Below, in pieces: positions 26,799 to 35,655 of a stretch of 64,000 nt of DNA (position 1 is its first letter; every line of letters begins with the position of its first letter). Location of the stretch: positions 62,001-126,000 of the forward strand of contig NZ_SCFN01000015.1 of NCBI RefSeq assembly GCF_004138285.1, read 5' to 3'. This stretch comes from Gottfriedia acidiceleris (lineage in GTDB: Bacteria; Bacillota; Bacilli; Bacillales; Bacillaceae_G). The notes under the pieces are model-generated. The model was not told the origin of the DNA and did no database searches. It saw only the letters and a list, made by a program, of their open reading frames with translations. A program made the translations under genes and the position numbers.

Positions 26799-27707
26799 TT
26801 ATTCTTTACTTGAATTTACTTCTTTCATAGCTAATAGATATCCTCCAAAGGTCGAAGAGATTTCGTCCGTGTAAAATGTTACTGTTGGATAGTGCTCATG
26901 AATTGTTTGAATAAACGTTTTCTGAACGACCGGTATTCGACTTAGAATACTTCCTTTTATTGCAACTCGTGGCTCTTCTCGAAGATTTAACTTTTTTATG
27001 GCTTGGATGGTCGTTTTTCCAAGAAGTTGACCAGCTCTTTCTAGAACTGTTAAGGCCATCAAATCACCTAAGTTGGCCATTTCAACTATAAATGGAACAT
27101 GTAAAGCAATCTCAGCTTTTGTATTGTGATAAATATATTTTTTAAGTTCTTCAGCTTCTTTTAACTGCAATTTTTCCAGTATTTTCAAAGATAAATAACT
27201 TAATGGAATACCTTCATCAAATTCCTGTGTAATCTTTTTAAAGATTTCCATGCAAATCCAATATCCGCTTCCTTCATCCCCTAGAAGATGTCCCCATCCA
27301 CCTGCTGTAACAGTCTGTTCTTTATTCATTCCGATACAAATTGACCCCGTACCAGCGATTGTTAATACACCACTTTGTCCATTTAGTAATGCTGCATGTG
27401 CAATTTGTGCATCATTTACAATTTTAAAAGGGATACGAAAAGCATCATTTAGTGCCTTTTCTAAAGGACCTCGATCTTTCACTCCACCAATTCCAGCAAT
27501 TCCTAAAAATAAGAACAGGCAATTCTCTTTTGATAAAGGGCTCATGCAATTTTCAATTGCTTCTACAATGTGATTAATTCCATCTTCTTCATTGATTAGT
27601 AAATTACTAAAACCAGAATAACCTTGACTAATAATTTCACCATCTAAATTATAAGCAATAGCCTCTGACTTAGTTCCTCCACCATCAAGACCTATAACAT
27701 ATTTCAC
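26799..27707 (-). CDS. BadF/BadG/BcrA/BcrD-type N-acetylglucosamine (or MurNAc) kinase
   Basis: 302 residues, ASKHA kinase fold: phosphate-1 loop GLDGGGTKSEAIAYN, adenosine region GIAGIGG, phosphate-2 AGTGSICIG, and GGWGHLLGDEGSGYW, the hallmark of GlcNAc kinase-like members. GTG start with TAGGGGG upstream. It lies between the PTS IIA and murQ. It would phosphorylate the unphosphorylated sugar released by MupG or the GH4 enzyme. Some homologues (MurK) act on both GlcNAc and MurNAc, so the substrate is an inference. Confidence 0.85.
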   Translation of the reverse strand: MKYVIGLDGGGTKSEAIAYNLDGEIISQGYSGFSNLLINEEDGINHIVEAIENCMSPLSKENCLFLFLGIAGIGGVKDRGPLEKALNDAFRIPFKIVNDAQIAHAALLNGQSGVLTIAGTGSICIGMNKEQTVTAGGWGHLLGDEGSGYWICMEIFKKITQEFDEGIPLSYLSLKILEKLQLKEAEELKKYIYHNTKAEIALHVPFIVEMANLGDLMALTVLERAGQLLGKTTIQAIKKLNLREEPRVAIKGSILSRIPVVQKTFIQTIHEHYPTVTFYTDEISSTFGGYLLAMKEVNSSKE

Positions 27708-27757
27708 TAAAACTGCCCCCTACCATCTTTCGTCTATTCTATTACTATAAGAATCGA

Positions 27758-28075
27758 TTATTTCTCGGCTAATTTTTTATGTAAACGAATGATATGCTCT
27801 ATTAGCTTTTGTTCACTCATTGCAGTCATTAAATGATCTTGAGCATGAATCATTAATAGAGACTTTTCACATGGCTGACCATTTAATTCAGCTTGTATTA
27901 AAGTCGTTTGTGTTTTATGCGCATGACCAATTTCTTGGTGAGACTCTTCGATTAAGCGATCTGCTGTTTCAAAATCATTTTTTTCTGCAGTCTCTAATGC
28001 CTCATAAGCTAGTGATCTTGCATTCCCACCGTGTGAAATAATTTCAAAAATTTCTTGTTCGTTAGTCATCATCAT
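27758..28075 (-). CDS. PTS lactose/cellobiose family IIA component
   Basis: 105 residues. Phosphocarrier with the conserved active histidine in LLMIHAQDHLMTAMSEQKL, and the family N-terminus EIISHGGNARSLAYEALETA. Start 28075 is chosen because AAGGAG lies 7 bases before it; the ATG at 28081 touches the SD. It probably works with the IIB and IIC encoded upstream in the same operon. Confidence 0.92.
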   Translation of the reverse strand: MMMTNEQEIFEIISHGGNARSLAYEALETAEKNDFETADRLIEESHQEIGHAHKTQTTLIQAELNGQPCEKSLLMIHAQDHLMTAMSEQKLIEHIIRLHKKLAEK

Positions 28076-28111
28076 ATTCATACTCCTTAATTTTTGTTTT
28101 TTTATTTATCC

Positions 28112-29452
28112 TTAATGAATTACCAATTCTTCTTTATAAAATAATGGTAAGTATTCTTTATGAGCATCTAAAAGTGCATCTAGTACATCCTTTGCAACTT
28201 CATCACTTGGAACTAAAGGATTAATCGTTAGTGCCAATAATGCCTTCTCATAAGATCCAGTAACAGCCGCCTCTGCTCCAACTCGTTCAAATGATTTAAT
28301 CTGTTGGACTAATCCATTTATTTGAGGAGGTAATTCACCGACAGATATCGGAATTGGTCCTTGCTTTGTAACGATACAATTTACCTCTACAGCTGATTCA
28401 TTCGGAATCCCTTGTATTGAACCATTATTTTGAACGTTTAATACTTGAATATCTTTTTTATCGTTATAAATAGATGAAATCAAGCTACAAGCTGCATCAC
28501 TGTAATATGCTCCACCTCGTTTTTCAAGCTGAGGCGGTTTAATAGCTAAATTCTCATCTTTATATAATTCAAATAAATCATCTTCCAAATTCTTAACGAT
28601 TTCTGCTCGAGTAGTGCCAGTTTTAAAAGATTCTAATTCTTCATCTAATATATGTTTCGTTTTGTAATAGTAACGATGGTATGGACAAGGAAGTACGCCT
28701 AATGACATAAGAAATTCTTTTTGCCATGGTAATGGTGCGATATTTTTCATCGTCATTTGTATTTCCGGATTTGCTAATAACTCTAATACATGTTCAGTCA
28801 GCTCTTTTCCATCAACATAAACATGAAGTCCATAAACCATATGGTTTAATCCAGCAAAATCGATATGTACACGACTTAGATCCACTTCTAATAATTTAGC
28901 AATCGTCATTTTCATATTAATTGGTACATTACAAACTCCAATTACCTTTTTATGATTACTATATCGAAGTAATGCTTCTGTCACCATTCCAGCAGGATTT
29001 GTGAAGTTAATCAACCATGCATCTGGGCATAGTTGCTGCATTTCTTCAGCAATTTCAAGTAATACAGGTATTGTTCTTAGACCTTTAAATAGACCACCTG
29101 CACCGTTCGTTTCTTGACCAATCATACCGAATTGTAAAGGTATACGTTCATCTTTAATTCGTGCCTCTAGTAAGCCTACTCGCATTTGAGTCGTTACAAA
29201 ATCAGCATCCTTTAGCGCTAATTTTCGGTCTAATGTTAAATGAATTTCCATTGGAACTCCAGCTTCTTTTACCATTCGTTTAGCTAAATTACCAACGATC
29301 TCTAACTTTTCCTTGCCTACTTCTATATCAACTAACCATAACTCACTTACAGGTAGCTCATTATATCTTTTAATAAAACCTTCCACTAATTCTGGAGTAT
29401 AACTAGACCCGCCGCCTATTGTCACGATTTTAATTCCTCTTTTTTTATTCAT
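28112..29452 (-). CDS. GH4 6-phospho-beta-glycosidase
   Basis: 446 residues; NAD- and Mn-dependent family 4 glycoside hydrolase (LicH/CelF/ChbF group). NAD-binding start [20 protein letters not shown], catalytic/metal Cys in GVCNVPINMKM, metal His in [14 protein letters not shown], and [15 protein letters not shown]. It splits an imported 6-phospho-disaccharide. It is a close paralogue of the enzyme at 51.9 kb, which unlike this one has an adjacent ChbG deacetylase. The substrate here may be an amino-sugar disaccharide given the neighbours. Confidence 0.92.
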   Translation of the reverse strand: MNKKRGIKIVTIGGGSSYTPELVEGFIKRYNELPVSELWLVDIEVGKEKLEIVGNLAKRMVKEAGVPMEIHLTLDRKLALKDADFVTTQMRVGLLEARIKDERIPLQFGMIGQETNGAGGLFKGLRTIPVLLEIAEEMQQLCPDAWLINFTNPAGMVTEALLRYSNHKKVIGVCNVPINMKMTIAKLLEVDLSRVHIDFAGLNHMVYGLHVYVDGKELTEHVLELLANPEIQMTMKNIAPLPWQKEFLMSLGVLPCPYHRYYYKTKHILDEELESFKTGTTRAEIVKNLEDDLFELYKDENLAIKPPQLEKRGGAYYSDAACSLISSIYNDKKDIQVLNVQNNGSIQGIPNESAVEVNCIVTKQGPIPISVGELPPQINGLVQQIKSFERVGAEAAVTGSYEKALLALTINPLVPSDEVAKDVLDALLDAHKEYLPLFYKEELVIH

Positions 29453-29482
29453 CTAAAACACACCTTCATTTCATATTTTTTC

Positions 29483-29770
29483 TTATGAATTGAATACAAC
29501 GAGATAACAAGTCACGGTGCAGAAAACTAATAATGTAAAAAATAAAATTAAAGCTTGTTTCTTATTCTTAAACTTACCTTCAATAAATACAATCACGCCT
29601 GTAAGTCCTACACTCAAACCAATACTATTTGTAATAAATACAGCAAGATCTCTAGTCATTCCAATAAGGAGTAGAACAGGATTAAAGATAAGATTAAACG
29701 CAAGAATAAATACAAAAAATACAAATGCACCTTTATAACTAAAAAAATGGAGATTCTTTGTAGTGTTCAT
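29483..29770 (-). CDS. Small 3-TM membrane protein inside the PTS operon
   Basis: 95 residues with three hydrophobic segments (KGAFVFFVFILAFNLIFNPV, FITNSIGLSVGLTGVIVFI, ALILFFTLLVFCTVTCYLVV). No known family recognised. The ATG has AAGGAAG 9 bases upstream. It lies between the PTS IIC and GH4 genes, close to both and in the same direction, so it is co-transcribed. A hairpin separates it from IIC. The second PTS operon has no equivalent. It could be an accessory to the permease, but that is a guess. Confidence 0.7.
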   Translation of the reverse strand: MNTTKNLHFFSYKGAFVFFVFILAFNLIFNPVLLLIGMTRDLAVFITNSIGLSVGLTGVIVFIEGKFKNKKQALILFFTLLVFCTVTCYLVVFNS

Positions 29771-29805
29771 GTTAAGCTTCCTTTCTTGATTACTTGATAA
29801 TAAAT

Positions 29806-29842
29806 AAAGGAAGCTGGGATTAATGATCCCAAACTCCCTTTA
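29806..29842 (-). terminator. Intra-operon hairpin after the PTS IIC gene
   Basis: AAAGG-AG-TGGGA pairs with TCCCA-CT-CCTTT. Only a weak T-run follows, so it is probably a partial attenuator or mRNA-stability element. Confidence 0.5.
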
Positions 29843-29851
29843 CTATAAAAT

Positions 29852-31150
29852 TTATAAAGATACTTTTACACCATTATCCACTTCAACTGTAGATTCTTGC
29901 GCTAACAATTTTTTATCGTACATTTTGAAGAATGGTAAATAAATAACAACAGATATTGCCAGATTGATTACTACTAGGATAATAGCTCTCCAATCTCCAC
30001 CAGTTGATAAATATGCACCTATTGGAGCAGGTAAAGTCCACGGAACCATTACGTAAGTTGGATTAACTAATCCTCCTGCTGTTGCAAGGTAAGAAATTGT
30101 TGCACCAATTATTGGAACGATCATAAATGGAATAATTAATACAGGGTTTAATACAATCGGCATACCGAAAATTACTGGCTCATTAATGTTAAAAATACTT
30201 GGGATAATTGCTGTTCTTCCAAGAGCCTTTGAATAACTAGATTTTCCTGCGATTAACATAGCAATTACTAAGCCTAATGTTGCACCTGAACCACCAATCC
30301 AAATAAACCACTGGAAGAAAGTTTCAGGAGCAATGTGTGGTAACTGACTCCCAACTTTACCAGCTGCAACAGCTGCAGAGTTATTAGCTAAATAAACTTC
30401 CCAAACAGGTCGTGCAACTGCACCTACTACTGATACCCCATGGATACCAAATGCCCAGAAAAATGTGATTAAGAATACAGGTACTAATACACCTGGTAAT
30501 GAATCACCCGCGCTAATTAGCGGTGCAACAGCTTTGTCTACAAGTGAATGTGTATCAATCTTAAATACAACTGTAATTAACGTCATTACTGTTAAAACAA
30601 CCGTTACAGGAATAAGTGCTTCAAAAGAACGTGCGACAGAACTTGGCACTGAATCAGGCATTTTAATCGTAATATTTTTCGTTTTACAAAAACGTAATAC
30701 TTCAACTGCAAAAATAGAAGTAATCATACCTACGAAAAGACCATGCCCACCCATGTTTGCCATTGGTAATACAAATCCCACTTTATCAATCATTTGAACC
30801 CCAGTTGTAAATAAAAACGCGGAGCCGGATAATAGTGCGCCAGAAAGCGGATCTAGTTTATAGCTTTGGGACAAGCTATATCCAATCCCAAAAGTAATAT
30901 AAAGGGTCATTATATACATTGTAAGTCGGTACGGAATTAAAATATCCGCAGCGTGTTTTGCTGCCCACACTCCAACCGCAGAATCTGCAGGCACTGGTGG
31001 AAAGGCAATAATTAAGAACAAGCTTCCAAAAATGATAAAAGGTAAGGCTGAAACTACACCATCACGAATTGCGCGTAAATGCTTTTGTTCAGATAGTTTT
31101 GCCATTGGTGTTGATAAATTGTTTTCCAAAAATGAAATAAACCTATCCAT
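29852..31150 (-). CDS. PTS lactose/cellobiose family IIC permease
   Basis: 432 residues, about 10 membrane segments. Family motifs: MAKLSEQKHLRAIRDGVVSA at the start, FFWAFGIHGVSVVGAV, GGSGATLGLVIAMLI, and the substrate-region IFNINEPVIFGMPIVLNPVL. The ATG has AAGGAGAA upstream. It follows IIB by 33 bases. With IIB and IIA it makes a complete Lac-family transporter. Such permeases carry cellobiose, chitobiose or similar disaccharides; the operon context suggests a cell-wall disaccharide. Confidence 0.93.
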   Translation of the reverse strand: MDRFISFLENNLSTPMAKLSEQKHLRAIRDGVVSALPFIIFGSLFLIIAFPPVPADSAVGVWAAKHAADILIPYRLTMYIMTLYITFGIGYSLSQSYKLDPLSGALLSGSAFLFTTGVQMIDKVGFVLPMANMGGHGLFVGMITSIFAVEVLRFCKTKNITIKMPDSVPSSVARSFEALIPVTVVLTVMTLITVVFKIDTHSLVDKAVAPLISAGDSLPGVLVPVFLITFFWAFGIHGVSVVGAVARPVWEVYLANNSAAVAAGKVGSQLPHIAPETFFQWFIWIGGSGATLGLVIAMLIAGKSSYSKALGRTAIIPSIFNINEPVIFGMPIVLNPVLIIPFMIVPIIGATISYLATAGGLVNPTYVMVPWTLPAPIGAYLSTGGDWRAIILVVINLAISVVIYLPFFKMYDKKLLAQESTVEVDNGVKVSL

Positions 31151-31183
31151 TTGTTCTTCTCCTTTGTTTATTAAATTATGAAA

Positions 31184-31489
31184 CTACTTAACTAGTTCTT
31201 GAACTAATTTTAATAACGTTGGCCCTCCAAGTGGACTATATGCTTGAGGTGGAATGACAGCACAAGGTACATTCGCTTCGTCAGATGAAGCTTTAAAACC
31301 ATCAAATCGGTGTCTTACTTGTGGTGCAACCATCGCTACATCCCAACCATTCTTAACTTCTTCAGCAAACTCTTGAGTCCCTACTGCTAAAACATCTAGA
31401 CTTAATCCGTTCTTTTCTCCCTCTTTTTTCAGAGCGTTTACTACAATCGCACTTGACATCCCGCCTGCACATACAAATAATACCTTCAT
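31184..31489 (-). CDS. PTS lactose/cellobiose family IIB component
   Basis: 101 residues. The phosphorylated cysteine is in the N-terminal loop VLFVCAGGMSSAIVV; later APQVRHRFD is typical. AGGAGGATAAG precedes the ATG. First gene of the IIB-IIC-TM-GH4-IIA-kinase-murQ-murR transcription unit, behind a cre site and two operator-like sequences. Confidence 0.93.
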   Translation of the reverse strand: MKVLFVCAGGMSSAIVVNALKKEGEKNGLSLDVLAVGTQEFAEEVKNGWDVAMVAPQVRHRFDGFKASSDEANVPCAVIPPQAYSPLGGPTLLKLVQELVK

Positions 31490-31537
31490 ACTCTTATCCT
31501 CCTAAATAAAATTTAATAAATAAAAGATTCGAAAAAC

Positions 31538-31551
31538 TGAAAACGTTTTCT
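31538..31551 (-). promoter_or_regulatory. cre site upstream of the amino-sugar PTS operon
   Basis: TGAAAACGTTTTCT (plus strand) matches the cre consensus except for the last base. It is about 50 bases upstream of the IIB start, consistent with CcpA repression. Confidence 0.65.
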
Positions 31552-31572
31552 ATGAGGCAATTATATTCTTAA

Positions 31573-31620
31573 TAAAATAAAATTTCAATTATTTTAACTA
31601 AAAAATGAAATAAAATTTTA
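31573..31620 (-). promoter_or_regulatory. Two candidate RpiR/MurR operators
   Basis: TAAAATAAAATTTCA (31573-31587) and TGAAATAAAATTTTA (31606-31620) are near mirror versions of a TGAAAT-n3-ATTTCA palindrome, with centres 33 bp apart (about three helical turns). They lie just upstream of the cre site and the IIB gene. Confidence 0.5.
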
Positions 31621-31652
31621 AGAAGATGTAAAAAAAAATTTCACATCTTCTT
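31621..31652 (-). terminator. Terminator of anmK-mupG
   Basis: AAGAAGATGT pairs with ACATCTTCTT, followed on the minus strand by TTAAAATTTTATTT. It separates the anmK-mupG unit from the PTS operon. Confidence 0.7.
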
Positions 31653-31665
31653 AAATAATGATCAT

Positions 31666-32760
31666 TTAGTTTTCCTTAAACTGAAACTTACTCCAAGGAT
31701 GTAAGAAATCTAGTAAGAAGATTTCTTCCTCTGCAATGCGTCCAACCACATTCGTTTTCCCTGAATTCTCCATATCCTGCAGTGCTATTTGTAATTCACC
31801 TTTATACTGTCCATATAATTCATTTTCTATTAAAATATCGCCTCTACGAATATGTGGAGTATAAGTAGGTTTAAACTCTTCATCTCTATATTTAACGCGA
31901 GACTGAGTTGAACGAATTAAGTAATCTGATACGTCCCCGCGGTAAAAATGAAACTCTTCTAAAACAATCTTTTTCTCTAAATCTGTAATTGAATCATGTA
32001 AGTCAATATTTAGTGTAAATAAGTCTTTACCGTTCTGATTTAGCTCCGCAAGTTGTTTGAACTCTTCTTCAGATGCATATGCATTTGCGATAATAACATC
32101 ATCAATTAAGTCTGAATAAAATAAGTGTTTCGCTTGAGTTACGACTGATAAATTACGGTGCATCTCTAAAGTACAAAGACCTTCTGATACTGGCCAAGGT
32201 CCGTATGTTGCAGCTTTTGAATTAATAAATGCTGCTGTACGAATACCATGCTTTTTAAACTCTTCACTACATTTAACAAAATGGGAATAGCTTAAACCTG
32301 CATAACGATGAGGATAAAAATTATGAGATCCGATTAAATTAGATTGATTTGGCTTATAGGCTAAAATATTTTCTAGATATTTCGTAGCATTACTCATGTT
32401 AATTTCAATTTTTAATCCATATGGATTATAGGTCATAATGGACTCTTCATTCCCAGTAAACCCCATATCAAGTCTAATCCCATAAGCTCCTAATTCAGCA
32501 AAAAATGATAAATCATTATATGAAATATTTAATGTGCCAAATACTCGAGGGGCAATATCAACAATGACTTCCATCTCTAAACTATTTGCATAATCAACTA
32601 TTTCTTTGAACTCTTTTACAATCTGTTCCTTGTCACCATTTACTGATAATAAACACGTAAAGATTCGTTTAAAACCATATTGATGAGCTAATTTAATATA
32701 AGCCTTATCTTTTTCAACAGTTGAGTGCTCTGGATAAATTGAAATTCCTAATTTTTTCAC
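31666..32760 (-). CDS. mupG: MupG family 6-phospho-N-acetylmuramidase (DUF871)
   Basis: 364 residues. N-terminal TIM barrel (KKLGISIYPEHSTVEKDKAY, FKRIFTCLLSVNG, YGIRLDMGFTGNEES, GLKIEINMSNAT, HNFYPHRYAGLSY) and a C-terminal cyclophilin-like domain (YGQYKGELQIALQDMENSGK). MupG of S. aureus cleaves MurNAc-6P-GlcNAc to MurNAc-6P and GlcNAc in the cytoplasm. GTG start with AGGAGGATTAATC upstream. It directly follows anmK with an 11-base gap. The neighbouring kinase and murQ consume both expected products. Confidence 0.92.
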   Translation of the reverse strand: MKKLGISIYPEHSTVEKDKAYIKLAHQYGFKRIFTCLLSVNGDKEQIVKEFKEIVDYANSLEMEVIVDIAPRVFGTLNISYNDLSFFAELGAYGIRLDMGFTGNEESIMTYNPYGLKIEINMSNATKYLENILAYKPNQSNLIGSHNFYPHRYAGLSYSHFVKCSEEFKKHGIRTAAFINSKAATYGPWPVSEGLCTLEMHRNLSVVTQAKHLFYSDLIDDVIIANAYASEEEFKQLAELNQNGKDLFTLNIDLHDSITDLEKKIVLEEFHFYRGDVSDYLIRSTQSRVKYRDEEFKPTYTPHIRRGDILIENELYGQYKGELQIALQDMENSGKTNVVGRIAEEEIFLLDFLHPWSKFQFKEN

Positions 32761-32771
32761 GATTAATCCTC

Positions 32772-33920
32772 CTAATATGGTATTGGTGTAATATTTCCTA
32801 AAACAACTAAACGATTTGCCTTTGTTGCTCCAGGTACATTACTTGGTAAACCGTTTAAATTTTCATTTGCTAAAATCGCAAAGGCAATTGCTTCTTTTGC
32901 GTCCGAAGAAAAGCCAATATCTTCTTGAACTAATACTTTTGAATCCACACCTAATAATTCTTGAAGCATGCGTAGTAGCGTTTTATTATGACTACCTCCG
33001 CCACCTACAATTACTTCATCAATTGGATGGTCTGGTAAAATAAACTTTTTATAATTTTCAGCGATCGATTTTGCAGTAAACATCGTCATTGTAGTCACTA
33101 AATCAATCGGTGAAATATCACTAAACTCTTCCAATATTTCATCAACAAACTGAGTACCAAATAACTCTCTTCCTGTTGTTTTAGGTATAGGTGCTAAAAT
33201 ATAAGGAATTCTCATGCATCTTTCTAGTAATCTCTCATTTACATTACCTTTAGCAGCCAAATCTCCATTAGCATCATATGGAACATTAAAAAAACGCTTA
33301 CAAATTTCATCAATAATCATATTACCAGGACCTGTATCAAAGGCTACCAAATCATCGATTGTAGAATTCCTTGGAATGATCGTAACATTACCAATCCCAC
33401 CAATATTTTGTAGTAAACGCGTTTTAGTTTTACTTTTATAAAGTAATAACTCAGAATGTGGAACTAATGGCGCTCCATACCCACCAGCTGCCATATCCAT
33501 CACTCGAAAATTAGAAACAACTTTCGTGTTTGTTTCATATGCAATAACCGCTGGCTCTCCTAACTGCAATGTAGATTGAATGAAATTCCCATGAGCTTCA
33601 GGCTGATGATAAATCGTTTGACCATGCGATCCAATAAAATCAAGTTGATCTATTGAAAATTCGTTTTTACTACAAATTTGCTTTACTGCATCTGCAAAAG
33701 CATAGCCAAGCTTAAAGTTTAAACTACATAGATGCTGAGCGTTTGAAGAAACAAGTGTTATCGCATCTTGAATTTCTTTTAATAAAACTTCCTCAAGAGG
33801 AACTGTCATAAAATCAATCAATCTTACTTCTGTGTCAGGTCCACATCCAGTGATTTCTACTAAAGCTGCATCGATTCCATCTAAAGATGTACCCGACATT
33901 AATCCAACTGCATATCCCAA
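32772..33920 (-). CDS. anmK: Anhydro-N-acetylmuramic acid kinase
   Basis: 382 residues. ATP-dependent opening and phosphorylation of 1,6-anhydro-MurNAc to MurNAc-6-phosphate. Diagnostic segments: YAVGLMSGTSLDGIDAALVE, GSHGQTIYHQPE, LQNIGGIGNVTII, AFDTGPGNMIIDE and VIVGGGGSHNKTLL. TTG 33920 is preferred because AAGGAG lies 8 bases upstream; the GTG at 33929 overlaps the SD. First gene of the anmK-mupG unit. It implies that products of lytic transglycosylases are salvaged. Confidence 0.94.
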   Translation of the reverse strand: MGYAVGLMSGTSLDGIDAALVEITGCGPDTEVRLIDFMTVPLEEVLLKEIQDAITLVSSNAQHLCSLNFKLGYAFADAVKQICSKNEFSIDQLDFIGSHGQTIYHQPEAHGNFIQSTLQLGEPAVIAYETNTKVVSNFRVMDMAAGGYGAPLVPHSELLLYKSKTKTRLLQNIGGIGNVTIIPRNSTIDDLVAFDTGPGNMIIDEICKRFFNVPYDANGDLAAKGNVNERLLERCMRIPYILAPIPKTTGRELFGTQFVDEILEEFSDISPIDLVTTMTMFTAKSIAENYKKFILPDHPIDEVIVGGGGSHNKTLLRMLQELLGVDSKVLVQEDIGFSSDAKEAIAFAILANENLNGLPSNVPGATKANRLVVLGNITPIPY

Positions 33921-34335
33921 TTCATTCACTCCTTCATATTTTTATTAATAATACCTTAAAACAGAATTTCAAATTTGTAAAAGAAAAGAGTGAAAGTTTA
34001 TTTAGAATTTTTTCAAAAAGTAACCGTTGATTTTTTTAGAAATCAGTGAATAGAAAGAGATTTTTACAGACTGATTTAGACGCTACACATCTACCATGAT
34101 AAATTCTCTCATAATGAATTATTACTCATTTCTCTCTCTACCATAAAAATAATACTTACTAAAAAACTATATAAGATAATTTCTAATAACCCATTGATCA
34201 CTTTGATAAAGTAGGCATAATTAACTTATAAAAAATCAGTAACTAGTAAAAAAGTATTGAATGAACAACAGAATAATTATACAATTCTTTACATAATCAA
34301 ACAATAAATCTATATAACAATAAGGAGAATCTAAG
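33921..34335. other. Divergent promoter region between anmK and the M20 amidohydrolase
   Basis: 415 bases. It should hold promoters for both directions. TTGATC then ATAATT 17 bases later (about 34195-34223) is a possible plus-strand sigma-A promoter. No operator or gene was recognised. Confidence 0.4.
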
Positions 34336-35529
34336 ATGTCGCATTTAGAAACACAAATAGATGAATTAGTAGATCAATATTTTACGAGACTAATAGAAAT
34401 CCGTAGACATATGCATATGTATCCTGAATTAAGTAATCAAGAATTTCAAACAACGAAATTTATCAATCAAGAATTAGAAAAAGCTAATATCAAAAAAATA
34501 CAATTGAATAGTCAAACAGGAACTGCAGCCGAGATAATTGGCAATTCAGGGCCGATTGTTGCACTCCGAGCTGATATTGACGCACTTCCAATTCAAGAAG
34601 AATCTGATTTACCATTTCGTTCAGTTGTTGATGGAATCGCCCATATGTGTGGACATGATGTTCATACTACTATTACACTCGGAGTTGGATTTATTTTACA
34701 GGAATTAAAACACCTGATTCCTGGTACAGTTCGATTGATCTTTCAACCTGCTGAGGAATCTGAAGGTGGCGCTGAGGGAATGATCGCTGAGGGCTTACTT
34801 AATGATGTAAAAGCAATTATCGGACTTCACAATATGCCGGATCTTCCAGTTGGTACGATTGGAATTAAAGAAGGCTTCCTAATGGCAAGCGTAGATGATT
34901 TTGCAATTAAGATTAAAGGGAAAGGCGGTCACGCAGCACTTCCAGAAAAAGCAATTGATCCGATTGTAATTGGCAGTGCCGTTGTCAACCTTTTACAAAC
35001 TCTAGTTAGCAGAACAATTTCTCCAAAAGAATCTGCTGTCATAACTGTTGGATCGTTTCAGTCTGGGAATACAAATAATGTAATCCCTGAATTTGCAGTT
35101 TTAAAAGGCACAGTTCGAACTTCAAATGAAACAATTCGAAAGCAAATTCAAGAAAACTTTCAAACACTAGTTCAAAACCTTGTACATTCACTTGGAGGAG
35201 AAGTAGAAGTAGATTATCAAGTATTACTGCCCCCAGTATTTAACCATTCGAAAGTTACATCAGTAGTCCGAGAAGCAGCAATCTCAACAGTCGGAGTAGA
35301 AAATATTGTGACTGCAGAATCGACAATGGGCGGAGAAGATTTTTCATTCTATCAACAAAAAGTTCCTGGTTCTTATATATGGTTAGGCTCTGGAAATAAA
35401 GAAAAAGATATAACGTATGGATGGCATCACCCAAAATTTACGGTCGATGAAGACGCAATAAAAATTGGTGTAAAACTAATGGCCCGATCGGTGTTCAAAC
35501 TATTAACGGATACTACAATTACTAAATAA
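34336..35529 (+). CDS. M20 family amidohydrolase (N-acyl-amino acid/IAA-amino acid hydrolase type)
   Basis: 397 residues. Metallo-amidohydrolase with zinc-binding and catalytic motifs ALRADIDALPIQEESDLPF, AHMCGHDVHTT, FQPAEESEGGAEGMI, IGLHNMPDLPVGTIG, the dimerisation domain KGKGGHAALPEKAIDP and the final metal ligand region STMGGEDFSFY. The ATG follows AAGGAGAATCTAAG. It is divergent from anmK, so a role in removing acyl groups from cell-wall-derived amino acids is possible but unproven. Own terminator. Confidence 0.92.
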   Translation: MSHLETQIDELVDQYFTRLIEIRRHMHMYPELSNQEFQTTKFINQELEKANIKKIQLNSQTGTAAEIIGNSGPIVALRADIDALPIQEESDLPFRSVVDGIAHMCGHDVHTTITLGVGFILQELKHLIPGTVRLIFQPAEESEGGAEGMIAEGLLNDVKAIIGLHNMPDLPVGTIGIKEGFLMASVDDFAIKIKGKGGHAALPEKAIDPIVIGSAVVNLLQTLVSRTISPKESAVITVGSFQSGNTNNVIPEFAVLKGTVRTSNETIRKQIQENFQTLVQNLVHSLGGEVEVDYQVLLPPVFNHSKVTSVVREAAISTVGVENIVTAESTMGGEDFSFYQQKVPGSYIWLGSGNKEKDITYGWHHPKFTVDEDAIKIGVKLMARSVFKLLTDTTITK

Positions 35530-35532
35530 AAG

Positions 35533-35580
35533 GCAAAAAAGTGAAAAGCATTGATTTAACAACGCTTTCACTTTTTTTGT
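35533..35580 (+). terminator. Terminator of the M20 amidohydrolase gene
   Basis: AAAAGTGAAA pairs with TTTCACTTTT, then T-run. Confidence 0.82.
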
Positions 35581-35655
35581 TTTATACTATATTAGCTTAA
35601 GGCTATTTTTAAATTGCATAGTCTTCTATTTTGAAACATCTACTGATTTGACTCC

